Shown here one piece after another: positions 36,674-48,896 of a stretch of 64,000 nucleotides of DNA. The translations under genes were made by a program, and so were the position numbers. The notes below the pieces were generated by a model, which did not search any database, had not been told where the DNA came from, and worked only from the letters and a program-made list of their open reading frames with translations. Every line of letters begins with the position of its first letter. Position 1 is the stretch's first letter. The stretch lies in NCBI GenBank assembly GCA_030549775.1, contig CM060181.1, forward strand, positions 57,843,701 to 57,907,700, read 5' to 3'. This DNA comes from Tamarix chinensis. Its lineage: Eukaryota; Streptophyta; Magnoliopsida; Caryophyllales; Tamaricaceae.

Positions 36674-38786
36674 TGAATGGTCTGAAGTAGTTCTCAAGGA
36701 CAACACAATTGAGCCATTATTATTGTCCATTGGAACAAATCCTTAAAAAACCTCAGCCAGACTCATGTAATCTTTCACTTTAAATGATTAATTTCTTACT
36801 CATGATTGATTTGATAAGTAAGGAACATTTTTAGAGCATGTTAGTTACACCACAAGATCATAAGTCTGTTTTCTAGGGTTAAGACCCTTATATTTTCTAA
36901 ACCCTAATTTCACACTTTTATCATAACTTTTCTCCTATTAATATCTTAACCACCAAATTTAGTACCTACTCATAAAATATTATCATTATCAGCATGTTCG
37001 ATTTTTAGGGCCTAACTCTAAGGTCTTACACATATGATAATAACCCTATATCAAAAATTACTATTCTTGGGCTTATAAACCCTAATTTCACAAATCCATC
37101 ATAACTTTCCCTGTATTGCTCAAAAATTACCATATTTAATAACCATTTCCAAAGTACTAATATTAACAACATACTATGATTTAGTGGTTTAACTCTAACA
37201 TTTTACACATGTGATAATAGCCTTCTTGTTTTAGGGTTACTATTCCCAAATTAACCATTTTCATACTTTATGAAACTTGTCATTCTCAACTACTCTAAAA
37301 ACTTTAAAATAATTCCTTATTATATATAGCACCTTAAAGTACCATGATTTTTGTATATAACCCCACGTCGACCAGGATGTCCTTATTGATAATAAAACCC
37401 TTATTTTATGCAAGTCTTATATATTTAGTAACATTATCCTCACCTCCACATTTTTTCCATAGACGTTTTTATACTTATTTCACATTCCTCATATCATTAA
37501 TAAACCTATAATACCACCATATTTCACACCAAGGCAACACTACATAATCTTTACTTATTCATTTTCTATGATATGATATCAAACACATGGCATAGAATTA
37601 ATGGCATATATTCATTCACATAATAACATTAGCATGTCATAACATAAAAACATGCATATAACTTATCAATAAAAACCCTAGACTATGACAAGTATCCTTA
37701 ATGAAAACGACTATGGTCTCTAAGCATGTAACTACTAATCCGCCTCTTCTGCAAACTTTAGGAAAATCACTTAAGAAATAAAATGAAAAAATACCATTAG
37801 AACTTAATGATATATTTAAGGAAGGGTTAAGGTAATGGGAGGGTGAAGGAAAATAGAAAAACCAAACCAAGGGAGTCTCAACTAAAATGGTGCAACAAGG
37901 AGAGACTTTGTTTGTGTTAGGTGAAGGAAGGGTGATGGGTTTGGTGGTTGCTGCCAAAAATGGGGGAGTAGTTTCAGTGGAAATGGCCGAAGGTGATGTA
38001 ATGGTTTTGGTGAAAATAGCCACAAGTGGTGATGATGGTTTTGATGTAGGTTGTCGAGAGATGGTGGTGTGGCTTAGTGAGGGATGCTAAATAATGGAGG
38101 GAGGAGCATCGGTGTAGGCTACTGAAGGGAGGTTATAGGGTATGGTGGAAATGGAGGCACTAAGGAAAGGAAAAAGGAAAAAGATGGTTACAGTACAGAA
38201 CACTGAAGGGGAGGGTCTCGCACCAGTGGTTTTAGTTGGCGACTAAGAGTGAAGCTCGATAAGAGTGACTGAAGGGGAGTACGGTGATTTGGTTGGAATT
38301 AGAAGAGGCAGATTTTTTTTTGGTGGTTTTTTAGTGATAAGGAGAATAAGATGAATTAAGAATATGATGGTGTAGTTTTGACAGCAATTAGAGAAATAAT
38401 AGAAAGAGTGGATCGATATATCTATATATATGCATACCCAAGGGGAGAAGGTGAGAGTTGTAGATAGTCGGTAAGGCCAATCACATGCAAAGCATGGGTA
38501 GAGTGGGTTGGCCATACATTTAGATTTAATATGGTAGAGTTAAGGTTAGGCTCTAGTAGGGGATATTTACAAACAAGGGAAGGGAACCAAAGTGAGGAAA
38601 ATATTTAACTGGTATGTGGGAGAAGAAAGAAAGAGAAAAAAGGTAAAAGGGAAAATGATTAGGTTTATATTTAGGTTAATATATTTTAGGTTATGGTATA
38701 AATATAAATATAAAATTATTGAGATTAGAATTACGTTATGATATTAATTACTTTAAATTTAGGTTAGCTAAATTTGAGTTATTGCA
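36674..38786 (-). repeat. second half of the outer element's left LTR
   Basis: It continues the LTR interrupted at 25935 and ends GAGTTATTGCA. The first part again shows CCATTATTATTG..CCATTGGA units. The last 56 bases match 40803-40858. There is no supported gene in it; frames at 37637-38090 are shadows of repetitive sequence. Confidence 0.7.
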
Positions 38787-40802
38787 TCCCTAACCCCTTA
38801 AAAGAGACTTTGTCCTTGAAGTTCAGAAGTCAAGGTTGGAGAGGAAGAGAAAAAAGGATGTGAGGAAGGTGATCTCGATGTTTAACTTTATTGGAGTCAC
38901 TACTATACTACTAGTGAGTACCCATTTAAAAGAGATAAAACCCAAAAACCTTATGCACCTATGCAAAAGAGCTCAGGATGCAAGTCACGCATATTCTCTC
39001 TATCTCCCAGGTCACTTTATCCGCTCCATAATGGCTCCTAAGAACCTTTACCAACGGAATTGAAATTGTCTGGTTCTATCAAACCTTTATGTCAAGAATC
39101 CACAAAGGTCTCTCCTCATAAGACAATGAGTTTTTAAGCTCAACCTCATCTGATCTGATCATGTGGGATGGATCTGCAATGTACATCCTCAGTTAGGATA
39201 TGTGGAAGATGTTATGAACTTGGGCCAACTCTGGTGGAAGTGCTCGGCTATATATAACCTCACCAACCCTATCAAGAATCTCTTAAGGACCAATATATCT
39301 AGGACTTAGCTTACCCTTTCGACCAAATCTCTACACCCCCTTAGTGGGTGAAAACCACAATAGAACTTTATCCCTCGTCTCAAAACCATCACTACGATGC
39401 CTCTAATTTGTGTAGCTTTTCTATTGAATTTAACCAAACATGCTAAGTCATCTCCTCAATCATCTCCAGTCCTAGTACAATAGTTTCGCTAATGTCGCTC
39501 TAGTATAAGGATGTCCAAATCTTACACCCATATATTGTATCAAAGGATGCCATTCCTACACTAGCATGATAACTATTGTTGTAAAATCAATCAACCAAGA
39601 ATAGACACTCCTCCCAACTGCCCTAGAAATCTAAAAGAAAATCTTGTAGCATGTCCTTGAGTGTCTGAATCATCCTCTCATTCTATTGATTTGTAGCTAG
39701 TTAGAAGGTAGTACTCATCCTCAATCTCGTGCCCATAACCTCCTTCAACTTCCCTCAGAAGTGAAAAAGAAACCTTAAAACCCAATCCAATATTATGTCA
39801 GTGGGTGTATCGTGTCTACTAATCACAAACCTTATATAAGTATTGGTCAGCTAATCTATACTCCAAGTTGCATTAATTAGCACAAACACTATTGATTTAG
39901 TCAACCTGTCAACGATCATCCAAATCATGTCACATTTGAGTCCTTGTTATCCCACTCACAAAATCTATCGAGATGGAGTTCCACTTATATTATGGAACAT
40001 TTAAAGGCTGGACTAACACCATAGGTCTCTAGTGCTCAATCTTAACCTTCTAGCAGGTCAGATATTTAGACATAAAATATTCCATCTCTCACTTCATGTG
40101 AGACCACTAGTAAATCCTCTTGAGGACTTTATACAACTTATCCTATCCTAGGTGGATAGAATATAAAGTATAGTGACCCTTTCCTAATATTCAATGCTTT
40201 AAAGCAACATAAATATGTGCACACACTAATGACCTCTAAACTATATGCTCCCATCCACGTGAACCCCAAAACCCTCATCTTGAGCATCATGAATCTTCTG
40301 TCTAATTCTCTTGAGCTTAACACCCCAAGTTGTCCCACTTAAATCTCATAAAAAATTGTCAGCATAATCATTAAAGCACACATTCGGACCTCAATATCAC
40401 TATGTTGGATCAATTCTATCCCCATTTCATCAACATCATCCAGCAGTCGATTAGCCACCACAAAAGCACTCAAAGAGTATGGCACCTTCCTACTCAAAGT
40501 ATCAGCAATGGCATTGGCCTTATCCTTATGGTATTTTAACTAGATATCATAGTTTTTCACCAACTATAACCATCTTTTTTGCCTCATATTCAACTCCTTC
40601 TAAGTGAATATATAATTGAGTCTCTTATGGTAGGTGTGGAATCTACACCGAGTCCCATATAGATAGTTTCTCTAAATCTTTACCTTGAATATGATTGCTA
40701 CCAACTCCAAGTTATGCATCAAATAGTTCTACTCATGCTACTTCAATTGACGGGAAGCATACACCAATATCTTACCATGTTGCATCAATATGCAACCCAA
40801 CT
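38787..40802 (-). pseudogene. outer gypsy pol fragment (RNase H and integrase)
   Basis: The first bases (CCCCTTAAAAGAGACTTTGTCCTTGAAG) parallel the same position of the inner element. Moving right, the minus strand reads chromodomain-like and integrase C-terminal parts, an integrase core (VDRLTKSIVFV at about 39895) and an RNase H piece (YHKRLNYIFT near 40615, then ADTLSRKVPYS). Stops and frame changes are frequent. Upstream pol and gag are deleted. Confidence 0.8.
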
Positions 40803-40858
40803 TGTTTTATGATATTAATTACTTAGAATAAGGGTTAGCTAAACTTTGGGATATTACA
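40803..40858 (-). repeat. 56-bp remnant of the outer element's right LTR
   Basis: It matches the last bases of the left LTR (38735-38786), sharing TTAGCTAAA and TATGATATTAATTACTT, and is followed by the ATACT duplication. Confidence 0.85.
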
Positions 40859-41004
40859 ATACTCCGCCTCAAATGATGTGTGATGTCTGTTTATAGTATG
40901 GGGAGCTTTGCCACACTACTTTGTAGCTCGTGCTTTGGCATTGGCAATGAATTTCCTCTTTACCATCCTAGTGGTAGCGGGATTAACCTGCCTCAGATCC
41001 TTAG

Positions 41005-41222
41005 GGTTTGGGGTTAAGGGTGTAGGGTTTATGGTTTAGGGTTTGGGGCTTAGGGATTATAGGGTTTGAGGTTTAGGGTCTAGAGCTTATTGTTTAGGGT
41101 TTAGGGTTTATGGCTTAGGTTTTAGGGTTTATGGTTAAAGGTTTGAGGTTTAGGGTGTATGTCTTAAGGGTTGATGGTTTAGGGTTAGGGTTAACTGTTA
41201 GAAGGTTTTGTGGGTTTAGGGT
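41005..41222 (-). repeat. telomere-like degenerate TTTAGGG tract (MULE-1)
   Basis: The plus strand repeats GGTTTAGGGTTT, GGGTTTATGG and similar words over about 220 bases. The equivalent tract lies at the same place in MULE-2, next to the PMD start, so it is part of the transposon and not a chromosome end. On the gene strand it supplies several AAACCCTA words, the known plant telo-box. Confidence 0.85.
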
Positions 41223-41226
41223 TTTC

Positions 41227-41405
41227 GACAAGTGTGTTATCAGTTTGGCATAAAATGTGATAGGTGAACTTACCAATGGAGGTGGAGGCTGACGGGTGAA
41301 CTACCCACCAAAGGATATCTCTAATGGGTGAGGTTCCTATGTAGGGATTGTTTGGATGGGTGAGTTACCTATTTGGGGGGAGGTATGACGGGTGAACTAC
41401 ATATT
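41227..41405 (+). repeat. 32-bp-period array of near-palindromic motifs (MULE-1 right side)
   Basis: Six units start at 41227, 41259, 41291, 41323, 41355 and 41387, exactly 32 bases apart. The clearest is GACGGGTGAACTACCCACC at 41291. The consensus is about GAYGGGTGARYTACCNATY (19 bases) with a divergent 13-base spacer. It corresponds to 58885-59095 in MULE-2. Confidence 0.9.
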
Positions 41406-41894
41406 TGTAGTTATGACTACCAGATAAGTGTCTTGCCAACAACACCATTTCGCCCATGACCTCCATTGATATCATTCAAAGCTTATTTTTAACTCCAAAT
41501 TACAACATGTGTACTAATCTAAGTTTGATCTATGTATAAAAACATTAATTTTAGTTGAATAACAACTAAAATGAGAAAAATGCAATAATAAAATCTTGCA
41601 TTTGTAGTTACTTCAAAAAATTATAAAAATTAACAAAAAAAATGACAAAATCTTACATAACTTTAATTGTAGAATGTATTGTGATGTTGATTAAAGTCTA
41701 ATTTCTTAAATTGATGGAATATTTGAGAAAAATTGAGTGATTATGTAAGGAGTTGAGATAATGGAGAATAAAGAAAAGACAGAAAATGAGATAGGAGTGG
41801 TGGAGAAATGAGAAGGGTAAAATTGGAAAGAACAAACATTTTAGGGTGTATATGGGTATGTGTTTATTAAATGGGTATGTAAGGAGACATAAGG

Positions 41895-43764
41895 AACACT
41901 TTCTTTTCAAATTAAATATATGCACACACATGTATATATATTATTATATACAATAAAATATTATGAAAAATAAATAATTTTTAGAGTATATTCTCATTTT
42001 GGGGCATGTTCAAAAGTTTTAAATATCTAGTAGATTATTTATCATATGATTAAAATTGTCAAATATTCAAAGTGTTGGATGTCTATTTTTTTTTTCAAAT
42101 ATTCAAAATATCTGATACTAAGAAAAAAAAATACAATTATTATGATATATTTACTTATTTATTCATATAATAATTTAAATTAAAGGTAGATTAAGTTAAA
42201 AAAACAAACTAGCATTAACCTGACATTGGCATCAAAAGGTTGGGTAAGTTGATAGGATGCGATATAAAGTACGAATGACAATTGATTGAATTACTTTGGA
42301 TTTGGATTTGGATCAAATCAAATGTTGACTACCAAAATTAATATAACTCATTAACTTTATAGTTAAGTAATAAATTTAATTTCATGTAAGCATGTATTTA
42401 ATAATGTGTTATTAATTGCTATTTTTCTTATTATGACTTTTAATATTGTGCTTTTACATACAAAAAATAGATAAAATTAAAATATCGTTGGTGAATAAGT
42501 AAGTTCATAATAAAAGTAAAAAAAATAAGTATAGTTAAAATACTAATATATTTTTTTAAAGATATAAACAAATAATAATATATGTGTATTTTTTAAGCAC
42601 CATAACTGATTAATATAGAATTTAGTTATGTCAAGTTGGGTCGGGTTAAAAGCGGATCGAGTTGATAATGGGTCCAGTTAATGGTAGGTTAGGTTGATAA
42701 CATGTCGGATTGATGGTCGGTAAGGTTGATAATAGGTCAGGTTGATGGCAATTACGGATTAGAGTTGGATCAGGGTCGGATCGAACCACTTATATTCGAA
42801 TAAGTATTGGGTCGGATTAGTTTTAGATTATGTCTTATACATATCAGATTGAGTCAAATGGATTAAGTCAACTTTTGTCAACTCTGTGTGTGCTATAGAA
42901 CACACTTCAAACATAAGTATCATTTATTTTATTTTTAATATTTATTTATCTCAATTAGGATAAAGTTAAAATAATATTTACCTCAATTCATTCAAATAAT
43001 ATTAATTTTATCCAAATAATATTTTATAATATTTATCTTAAATTATTTTTATTCTCTTTAAGTAATTTAATTTATAATATTTATCCTTATTTGTATTTAT
43101 CCCAACCCAATCTAACCAAATATTCAACAAATAATATTTTAAGGTGCTCTCGCTCTCTTTATCTACCACACGCGTGCACACACTAAATGCGTTGTTCCCG
43201 CCGAGGTTTGATGCCAATTTCAAAAGTGGCTCGACTTGCGTCTTATCACAAAATTGAAGCTTGGAGTTAGAAAGTGGAATAGAAACTTACAGTCGTCTCT
43301 GTAAGTCTGTAAAAACTGAATCTTGCCTCTGGATCTCCTGGAGCAGATACAGGGCGTCCTTGAGAAATAAAATGTTCAGTCTATATGCTCAGGTCACTTC
43401 TAATGCCAAAATAATGCAAGGCATTCATATAAAGTAAGGTGCAAATATTTTTACAGGCAGAAGATTTTCAACCTTGAAAGAGCTTCACTACTCTACGAAA
43501 TTCCTTACTTAGTCTTTCTTTTGTAGAAGACAGGAAAATTGTATGCCTAGAATAGTCAATTCTTAGTTTTTCATAGGCGCAATCAATTAATCTGATTAGT
43601 AACTCAGAATTTGAATTTCATCCAGAGTTATCTTTTCAATCAAAGGGTTAAATCAGATAAGCCCCACAAGACTAGAGGACACAACTGATACGAAAGTATT
43701 TTGATCATAACATGACTATCGCTAGATGAAGGAATAAGTTTTGGTTGATGAATGAAGACCATGT
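41895..43764. other. AT-rich spacer without a supported gene
   Basis: Outside MULE-1 I see no coding frame. At about 42630-42800 a loose repeat of GGTCGGATTGAT-like words occurs, perhaps a decayed MITE. At 43200-43400 the base composition is more even, but no gene is recognisable. Confidence 0.5.
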
Positions 43765-44035
43765 GTGGTCATGAAGGCGTGGCAGACTACAATCATAATT
43801 CACTTTCAACGGCTGGTGGATGAATCAGGAAATGAGCTTATAGGGGAGGCTAAGATTACACAAGAGTTCAGGAGATTCTATAAAGAGTTACAATACTAGG
43901 AACCGCTGCACCCCATTACAGTACTTAAAACAGGAATCATTGCTTGCAAAGAAAGTAGTCTAGAGCTAATAGAGCAACGCCATTACAACCAGTGACAGCT
44001 GATGAAGTAAGAGATGTGATGTGCAGTGGTATGCA

Positions 44036-45239
44036 TAATAAATTTAATAAGTAAATCCTAATTTTCAAATACATAGCAGATGACAAAAAAGAGGCAAACT
44101 GACAAAGAATAATATATAATCAATAATTTTGGAATCAATGTCAAAACTCTGGTTATTCAATAATATTATTTTCTATCAGTAAGTTCTGTACTATGGATCA
44201 ATAATAAAACACGTTACTCACTAATTAATAAATAAGGAAAGGAAGGTATTGGTTATGGTATTAGAATATTAAATAATCATGAAGAAAAGAATGATTCTAA
44301 ATAATCTAACGTTGATCAATAGAAACTCATAATAATTCATTTATTTGCTTTCTCTTAATTGTAATAAATTGAATAAGCTCTCAATTTATCACTTAACCAA
44401 TTCTCCACCTAGGTTAAGAACGCTAGATTCAATTAATGGCAGCATTACAAATAAAAAGGAGTCAGCTACAACTATAATTACATAAACTCGGATCATGCAA
44501 TCGCACGTATTAATAGACAAGATTAATAATTAACCTTTTGCTACTTTAGAAACATTAATTAACAATTACGTATTAATTCCGTTATCCTAGCGTTGATTAA
44601 TATCTAGACTAAATAGGTGATTAATCTAGTTTAAATTCTTAACCTATGATGTGAGATCATTCAATTCCGTCTATTAATTCAATTAAATTTCATCTAGAAT
44701 CATAAATTCAAATTATGATATCATATGCGAAACCCTAATACCATCATCAAATCATCCTACCCTATACTATCTATGCTACTATCTTCATAATTACAATAAC
44801 ACACAATTATATGCAGTAATCTATAATTAACATCAATGATTACTAATAAATTAACAATGAAACACAAAAAGTAAGAGAAATAATAATTCAATAAAGATAA
44901 TTTATTTGCATTCAATCAAAAATCAAAACTTGCAATTAAGAGATGAATGGAGAAGAACTCATCGACTTGAATTGCAGAGTTTTGATTGTTCAATTTAATA
45001 CAATGGAGAGAAAGAGAATTGGAATTTTGAATTATATGTGATATCTAGAGAATATAGAGACAAAGAGAGAATCAAACTTTTGAACTCCCCATAACCGCCC
45101 CTTGAATGTTCAGAACTTCAGAAATATATCAGGGAAAAGTTCGCGTGAAAAAGGTCTGTTTTTGGGAAATATGGGATCTCTGTGTTTTTTCCTGAGTTCT
45201 ATGCCAATTGTTGAATTTTGAAAACTAAAATTGTTGTCT
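44036..45239. other. unidentified AT-rich insert between LINE pieces 1 and 2
   Basis: This 1.2-kb stretch lies where about 100 residues of the LINE reverse transcriptase are expected but shows no LINE similarity. It has no long frame and no clear terminal repeats or target duplication. It may be an old insertion that replaced LINE sequence. Confidence 0.45.
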
Positions 45240-47078
45240 TCTTACAGAAAAATACGGCCTGTGTTTAGGAAATACTATAAGAGGAAACATATAAGGCTTA
45301 ATGAAGGTAAAAATTAACAGTCAGAAAGCCTTTGATTGTATCTTAATGGTTTTTTTCTCCAAAACCTAGTATTAGCCTATGATTTTCCACTTATTTTGTT
45401 TAGTGAGTAATATCTTGTGAAACCTCTATCCAGATACCTTTCAAGATCATTCAAGAGTTAACTGAGGCTATAACACCATGTAAAATTTAAAATAGATAAA
45501 TATGATAGATTAGTAAAATAATCAGCAAAACACCAGGGTGTTATACTGTGTCCTCGAAGGAGCACAAGGCAAAGGACAAGTTCACAAAAAATAAACCAAA
45601 GATAAGATAAGAATTCTCCTAGAAATATCTAAATTACATAAAATTTAAGAAAAGAAGTAAATAATCCTTTACAATGATTCAAAACTAACTAAATTCGCCT
45701 ATGATGACCTTTTCCTACGCATGCATCAACTCTACTTGTGGAAAAAAATAATAATAATAAAGAAAATACCCATTTTCAACAAAATTTACTAATAAATTGA
45801 GCATATGTAAATATTTAATAAAAATTACATGACCTTCACTTCATGAATGAGTAGTCCGCAAAATCTATATAACATTTATACAATAACTTAAATTATTTTT
45901 GGAATAATTTATACGAAAATAAAATTTTAACAATATGTTAAATTATATCATGTATAAAATAACAATGCATGGAATCTAAAATACCACATGTATATACATG
46001 AAATCAATGAATAAGAAAATAATTATCCAACAATAACTAATACATATTTAAAACTAATATTTAAAAGGATGAGACATGGGTACATACCTTAAAATTTCAC
46101 GTAGCCTAAAATGAGAAGCTACACTTATAGACCAATAAATTATGATCTTCTCATCATCCACACCGTACCACTATATTACTCGTTAGTGGCCACTATTGCT
46201 TTTGAAATTCAATATTACGTCTAAGATATAGAAAGAATAATGAATCCTATTTGTTTTTTAGAGGTAGGATTATTGGGTTAATAATCTATCTCTCTTTGTA
46301 AGTAAAATTGTGTCATGTCATTAGCTATGTATAGAATACAACTCTCGGGTAGCTAGAAACCCCTACTTTCCCCACTAAGTCCATCAAACATCTTCACAAC
46401 TTACATTTCCTCCCCTTTTTTTAGCTGATATTGTCTTATGGAGTCACTCAAATACTATTAATATATCCATTAACTCTATGGAGCATAACTACTTATAACT
46501 ACTAAGATACAAAAGCTTCACTAATTACCCATGATTACCCCCTTAAAGTAATTCACTATCTTGCATGTGAGTCAAATTTCAAGTAAGACAGCAACATACT
46601 TACTCAGCAAAGAGGCATAGAATTAGTTTCCCCCGCATGACTACTCCAATTTTGTAGTTGAAAATTTTATTTGGCAACCTTGATCCCACACCGGGATGAT
46701 AATTTTTTCGTTGAGTTCGGGACCCCATCAGAAATTCTCTATTCGGATTCGGGTTTAGGGAGAGATTTCAAAGATCAGGTTCAAATTTGAGGATTCTTAT
46801 TGGGAAAGAGGTGGGGAAGGTTTTAAGGTCCCCATTCCTGAACTTGTCCAAATTTTGTTTTAATATTATTCTATATATATATATATATATTGTAGAGAAT
46901 ATAAATTAAAATATATTATAAAGAATAAGATTGGGTATCAGGGATGGGGTTGAGTTTCTGTTACCATCCTTAGTCCCACAAGTGAATTTAATTAATAGCC
47001 TTCATATTACTAACATGTAGGTACTATCTAGCTCCTTTATTAATTTTTTATTTTATTTTACTTTTCTTTATGTGCTTA

Positions 47079-47300
47079 TTACACACACACACACAAACAC
47101 ACAAACACACACACACACACACATATATGAATCATACACACACACCTTATATATATAAACGATATACCCACACACTCAAACTACTCATTATTATACATGA
47201 ATATATATATAAGGGCACCCTTATACATAAATATCCCTAGGCACGCACACTCTCATGTGTGTGTGTCTCTCTCTCGATATATATATATATATATATGAAT
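47079..47300 (+). repeat. (AC)n and (AT)n microsatellite cluster
   Basis: ACACAC runs with AAAC interruptions lie at about 47079-47123. Shorter CACACA and ATATAT runs follow, with an (AT)n at 47277-47296. They lie just left of MULE-2. Confidence 0.9.
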
Positions 47301-47457
47301 CTAAACACACTTAAATATCTCCTCCTTCGCATATGCATGTATATAAATATATCAAGCTATATGTAAAAGATTATAAAGGTTTAAATTTAAGTAAGTTTCA
47401 TTACCCATTGTTTAATCTACATAAATACTAGTAAAAAAAATAATACACCAATATACA

Positions 47458-47466
47458 TATAATAAA
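47458..47466. repeat. 9-bp target duplication TATAATAAA of MULE-2 (left copy)
   Basis: The same nine bases occur at 59540-59548, directly after the right end. Nine bases is the standard length for Mutator-like elements. The AT-rich setting makes a chance match easier than usual. Confidence 0.75.
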
Positions 47467-47745
47467 GGGTGACATTAAATACACACCCTTCTTACTAAGT
47501 TGACACCCCTCAAAAAGGTTGATTTTTTAACCATTATACCCTTTTTATTAATACACATTAACCAAATTGAATTCTCTCTATTTTTGTTATCTTCTCCTCA
47601 AATAATTACACAAAATTTAATTTTAACAACATTGAATACAATAAGTGGGGATAAAGATCATGATTCTAACGAATTTTTCAACGAAAATGAATTAGAAGAA
47701 ATAATGGTAAGCCAAATTGTGTTTTTTTTTCATAATTTTTGGCTT

Positions 47746-47923
47746 AATGGGTAACTTATTCATCAGATATTACACATAACAAAAAAAATCATCTGTCATA
47801 TTATCATAAATGGGTAATTCACTCATCAAAAAGGATAATTGATGAGAAAATCACCTACCATAAAGGCTCAGTGATGGGCAACTCACCCATTTCTGAGTAA
47901 ACCTGACGGGCAACTCACCCGTC
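47746..47923 (-). repeat. 32-bp-period array of near-palindromic motifs, inverted copy in transposase intron 1
   Basis: Units start at 47809, 47841, 47873 and 47905 (32 bases apart), with an outer one at 47746 and a decayed one between. The best is GACGGGCAACTCACCCGTC (47905-47923), with perfect 6-base arms. Its reverse complement, GACGGGTGAGTTGCCCGTC, matches the right-end array. The array lies in an intron, so it would be transcribed with the transposase. Confidence 0.85.
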
Positions 47924-48896
47924 AACTTACTATTTTTAAAAAATTATTATTATTCATTTTTATATTTATGTACTAAGAATGTCATTTTTTTTAATATTAT
48001 CTATAGAATCCAGATTCAATTAATACTGATTGGAGTAGATTATTTACAATGGATGAGATTTTTAATGATTGAAAGTCATTAATTGGATGGGTTAAAAAGT
48101 TAGAAGGCCACATAATATGGTTTTAGGTATTGAGAGATAAAAAAAAGGTAGGGTATGGATTTGTTGTGGAAGAGAAGATGATTATAGGAGACAAAATTCA
48201 GTGAATATTGAAAGTGTTCAATCTACCGGGACCAAAAAGTATGGTTTTGAATTTAGGATTCGTAGAAGGGAAGATGTTTGCGGTGGTTGAAAACTAGTGG
48301 TAGAGTGTGGAATACATAATCATAGAATGGGTAATAATTTGTAGGGGCATTTTTTTACTTATCGATTATCTTTGAAAGAACGTAGGTTGATGGTGATCTA
48401 ACACTAATAAATATCAAACCAAGGGAGGTTATCAACAAGTTGAAACGGGGTGATGGCGATAACACTACAATACTTAAAACAATCTACAATGCTAGACATA
48501 AGTTCAAGGTACATAGTTAAATGGGGCGTAAAATCATGCAAAGTTTATTACATTTCATGGAAATAAACAAATACCATTCATGACATCATTAGTTGCTCAA
48601 CTTTAATGTAGTTAGTGATATTATATTTACGTACCTAGATTCTATTCTTTGTTTCATGAGTTTCCATATGTAATTTTTTTGGATTGCTCATACAAAACCA
48701 ATAAGTACAACCTTCCTTTCTTGGAAGCCATTGGTTGTGTGTCTAGAGGTAAGAATTTTACCATTACCTTAGCATTTATGATGAAGAAAAAGGAAAATAA
48801 CTATGAATACATGCTTGATAAGGTAAAGAGATTGATGGAGCCCCATGAACTAAATGTGGTGATTACTGATATGGAACTAGGGCTAATACAAACTAT

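Larger units (their letters stand above)
25157..40858 (-). mobile_element. outer Ty3/gypsy element, minus strand, with a nested second element
   Basis: The left LTR is 25157-25935 plus 36674-38786 (about 2.9 kb, split by the inner element). The internal part is 38787-40802. Only the last 56 bases of the right LTR remain (40803-40858). LTR ends are TGTAACACCCC and ATATTACA. A purine-rich tract (minus strand AAGGGGTTAGGGA) lies next to the left LTR, where the polypurine primer belongs in a minus-strand element. The 5-bp ATACT duplication is exact. The gag, protease and reverse transcriptase regions, the primer site and most of the 5' LTR are deleted. Confidence 0.85.
19860..41000 (-). pseudogene. 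plant mobile domain (PMD) gene of MULE-1, split by two insertions
   Basis: Minus-strand pieces 40859-41000 (start of exon 1), 24955-25151 (rest of exon 1), 24830-24890 with 20600-20772 (exon 2) and 19860-20600 (later part) align with the PMD gene of MULE-2. The acceptor before exon 2 is intact here (GGTTGTAG^GAATC near 24880), while the other copy has lost it. The ATG region is deleted: sequence matching MULE-2 exon 1 runs straight into the telomere-like tract at about 41002. PMD proteins are plant nuclear proteins related to MAIL1/MAIN, with copies in transposons. Both a solo LTR and a full gypsy nest sit inside this gene. Confidence 0.75.
19304..41894 (+). mobile_element. MULE-1: 5'-truncated MULE with PMD gene, heavily nested
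   Basis: Pieces at 19304-20772, 24830-25156 and 40859-41894 align in order with 56030-59539 of MULE-2. They give the OTU tail, the PMD gene on the minus strand, a telomere-like tract, the 32-bp array and the terminal region. The terminal AAGGAGACATAAGG at 41881-41894 matches AAGGAGAGGTGAGG at the end of MULE-2, which sets the right border. The left part with the transposase is missing, cut by the LTR that ends at 19303. Two gypsy-type insertions (20773-24829 and 25157-40858) split the rest. Confidence 0.85.

Noticed and set aside
25931..36678. A target duplication around the inner gypsy element
   Set aside because: Flanks GAAAC and TGAAT do not match, even when shifted by one base, so I do not claim one.
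42630..42800. A satellite or binding-site array of GGTCGG words
   Set aside because: Spacing is irregular and units are too diverged; more likely a decayed MITE.
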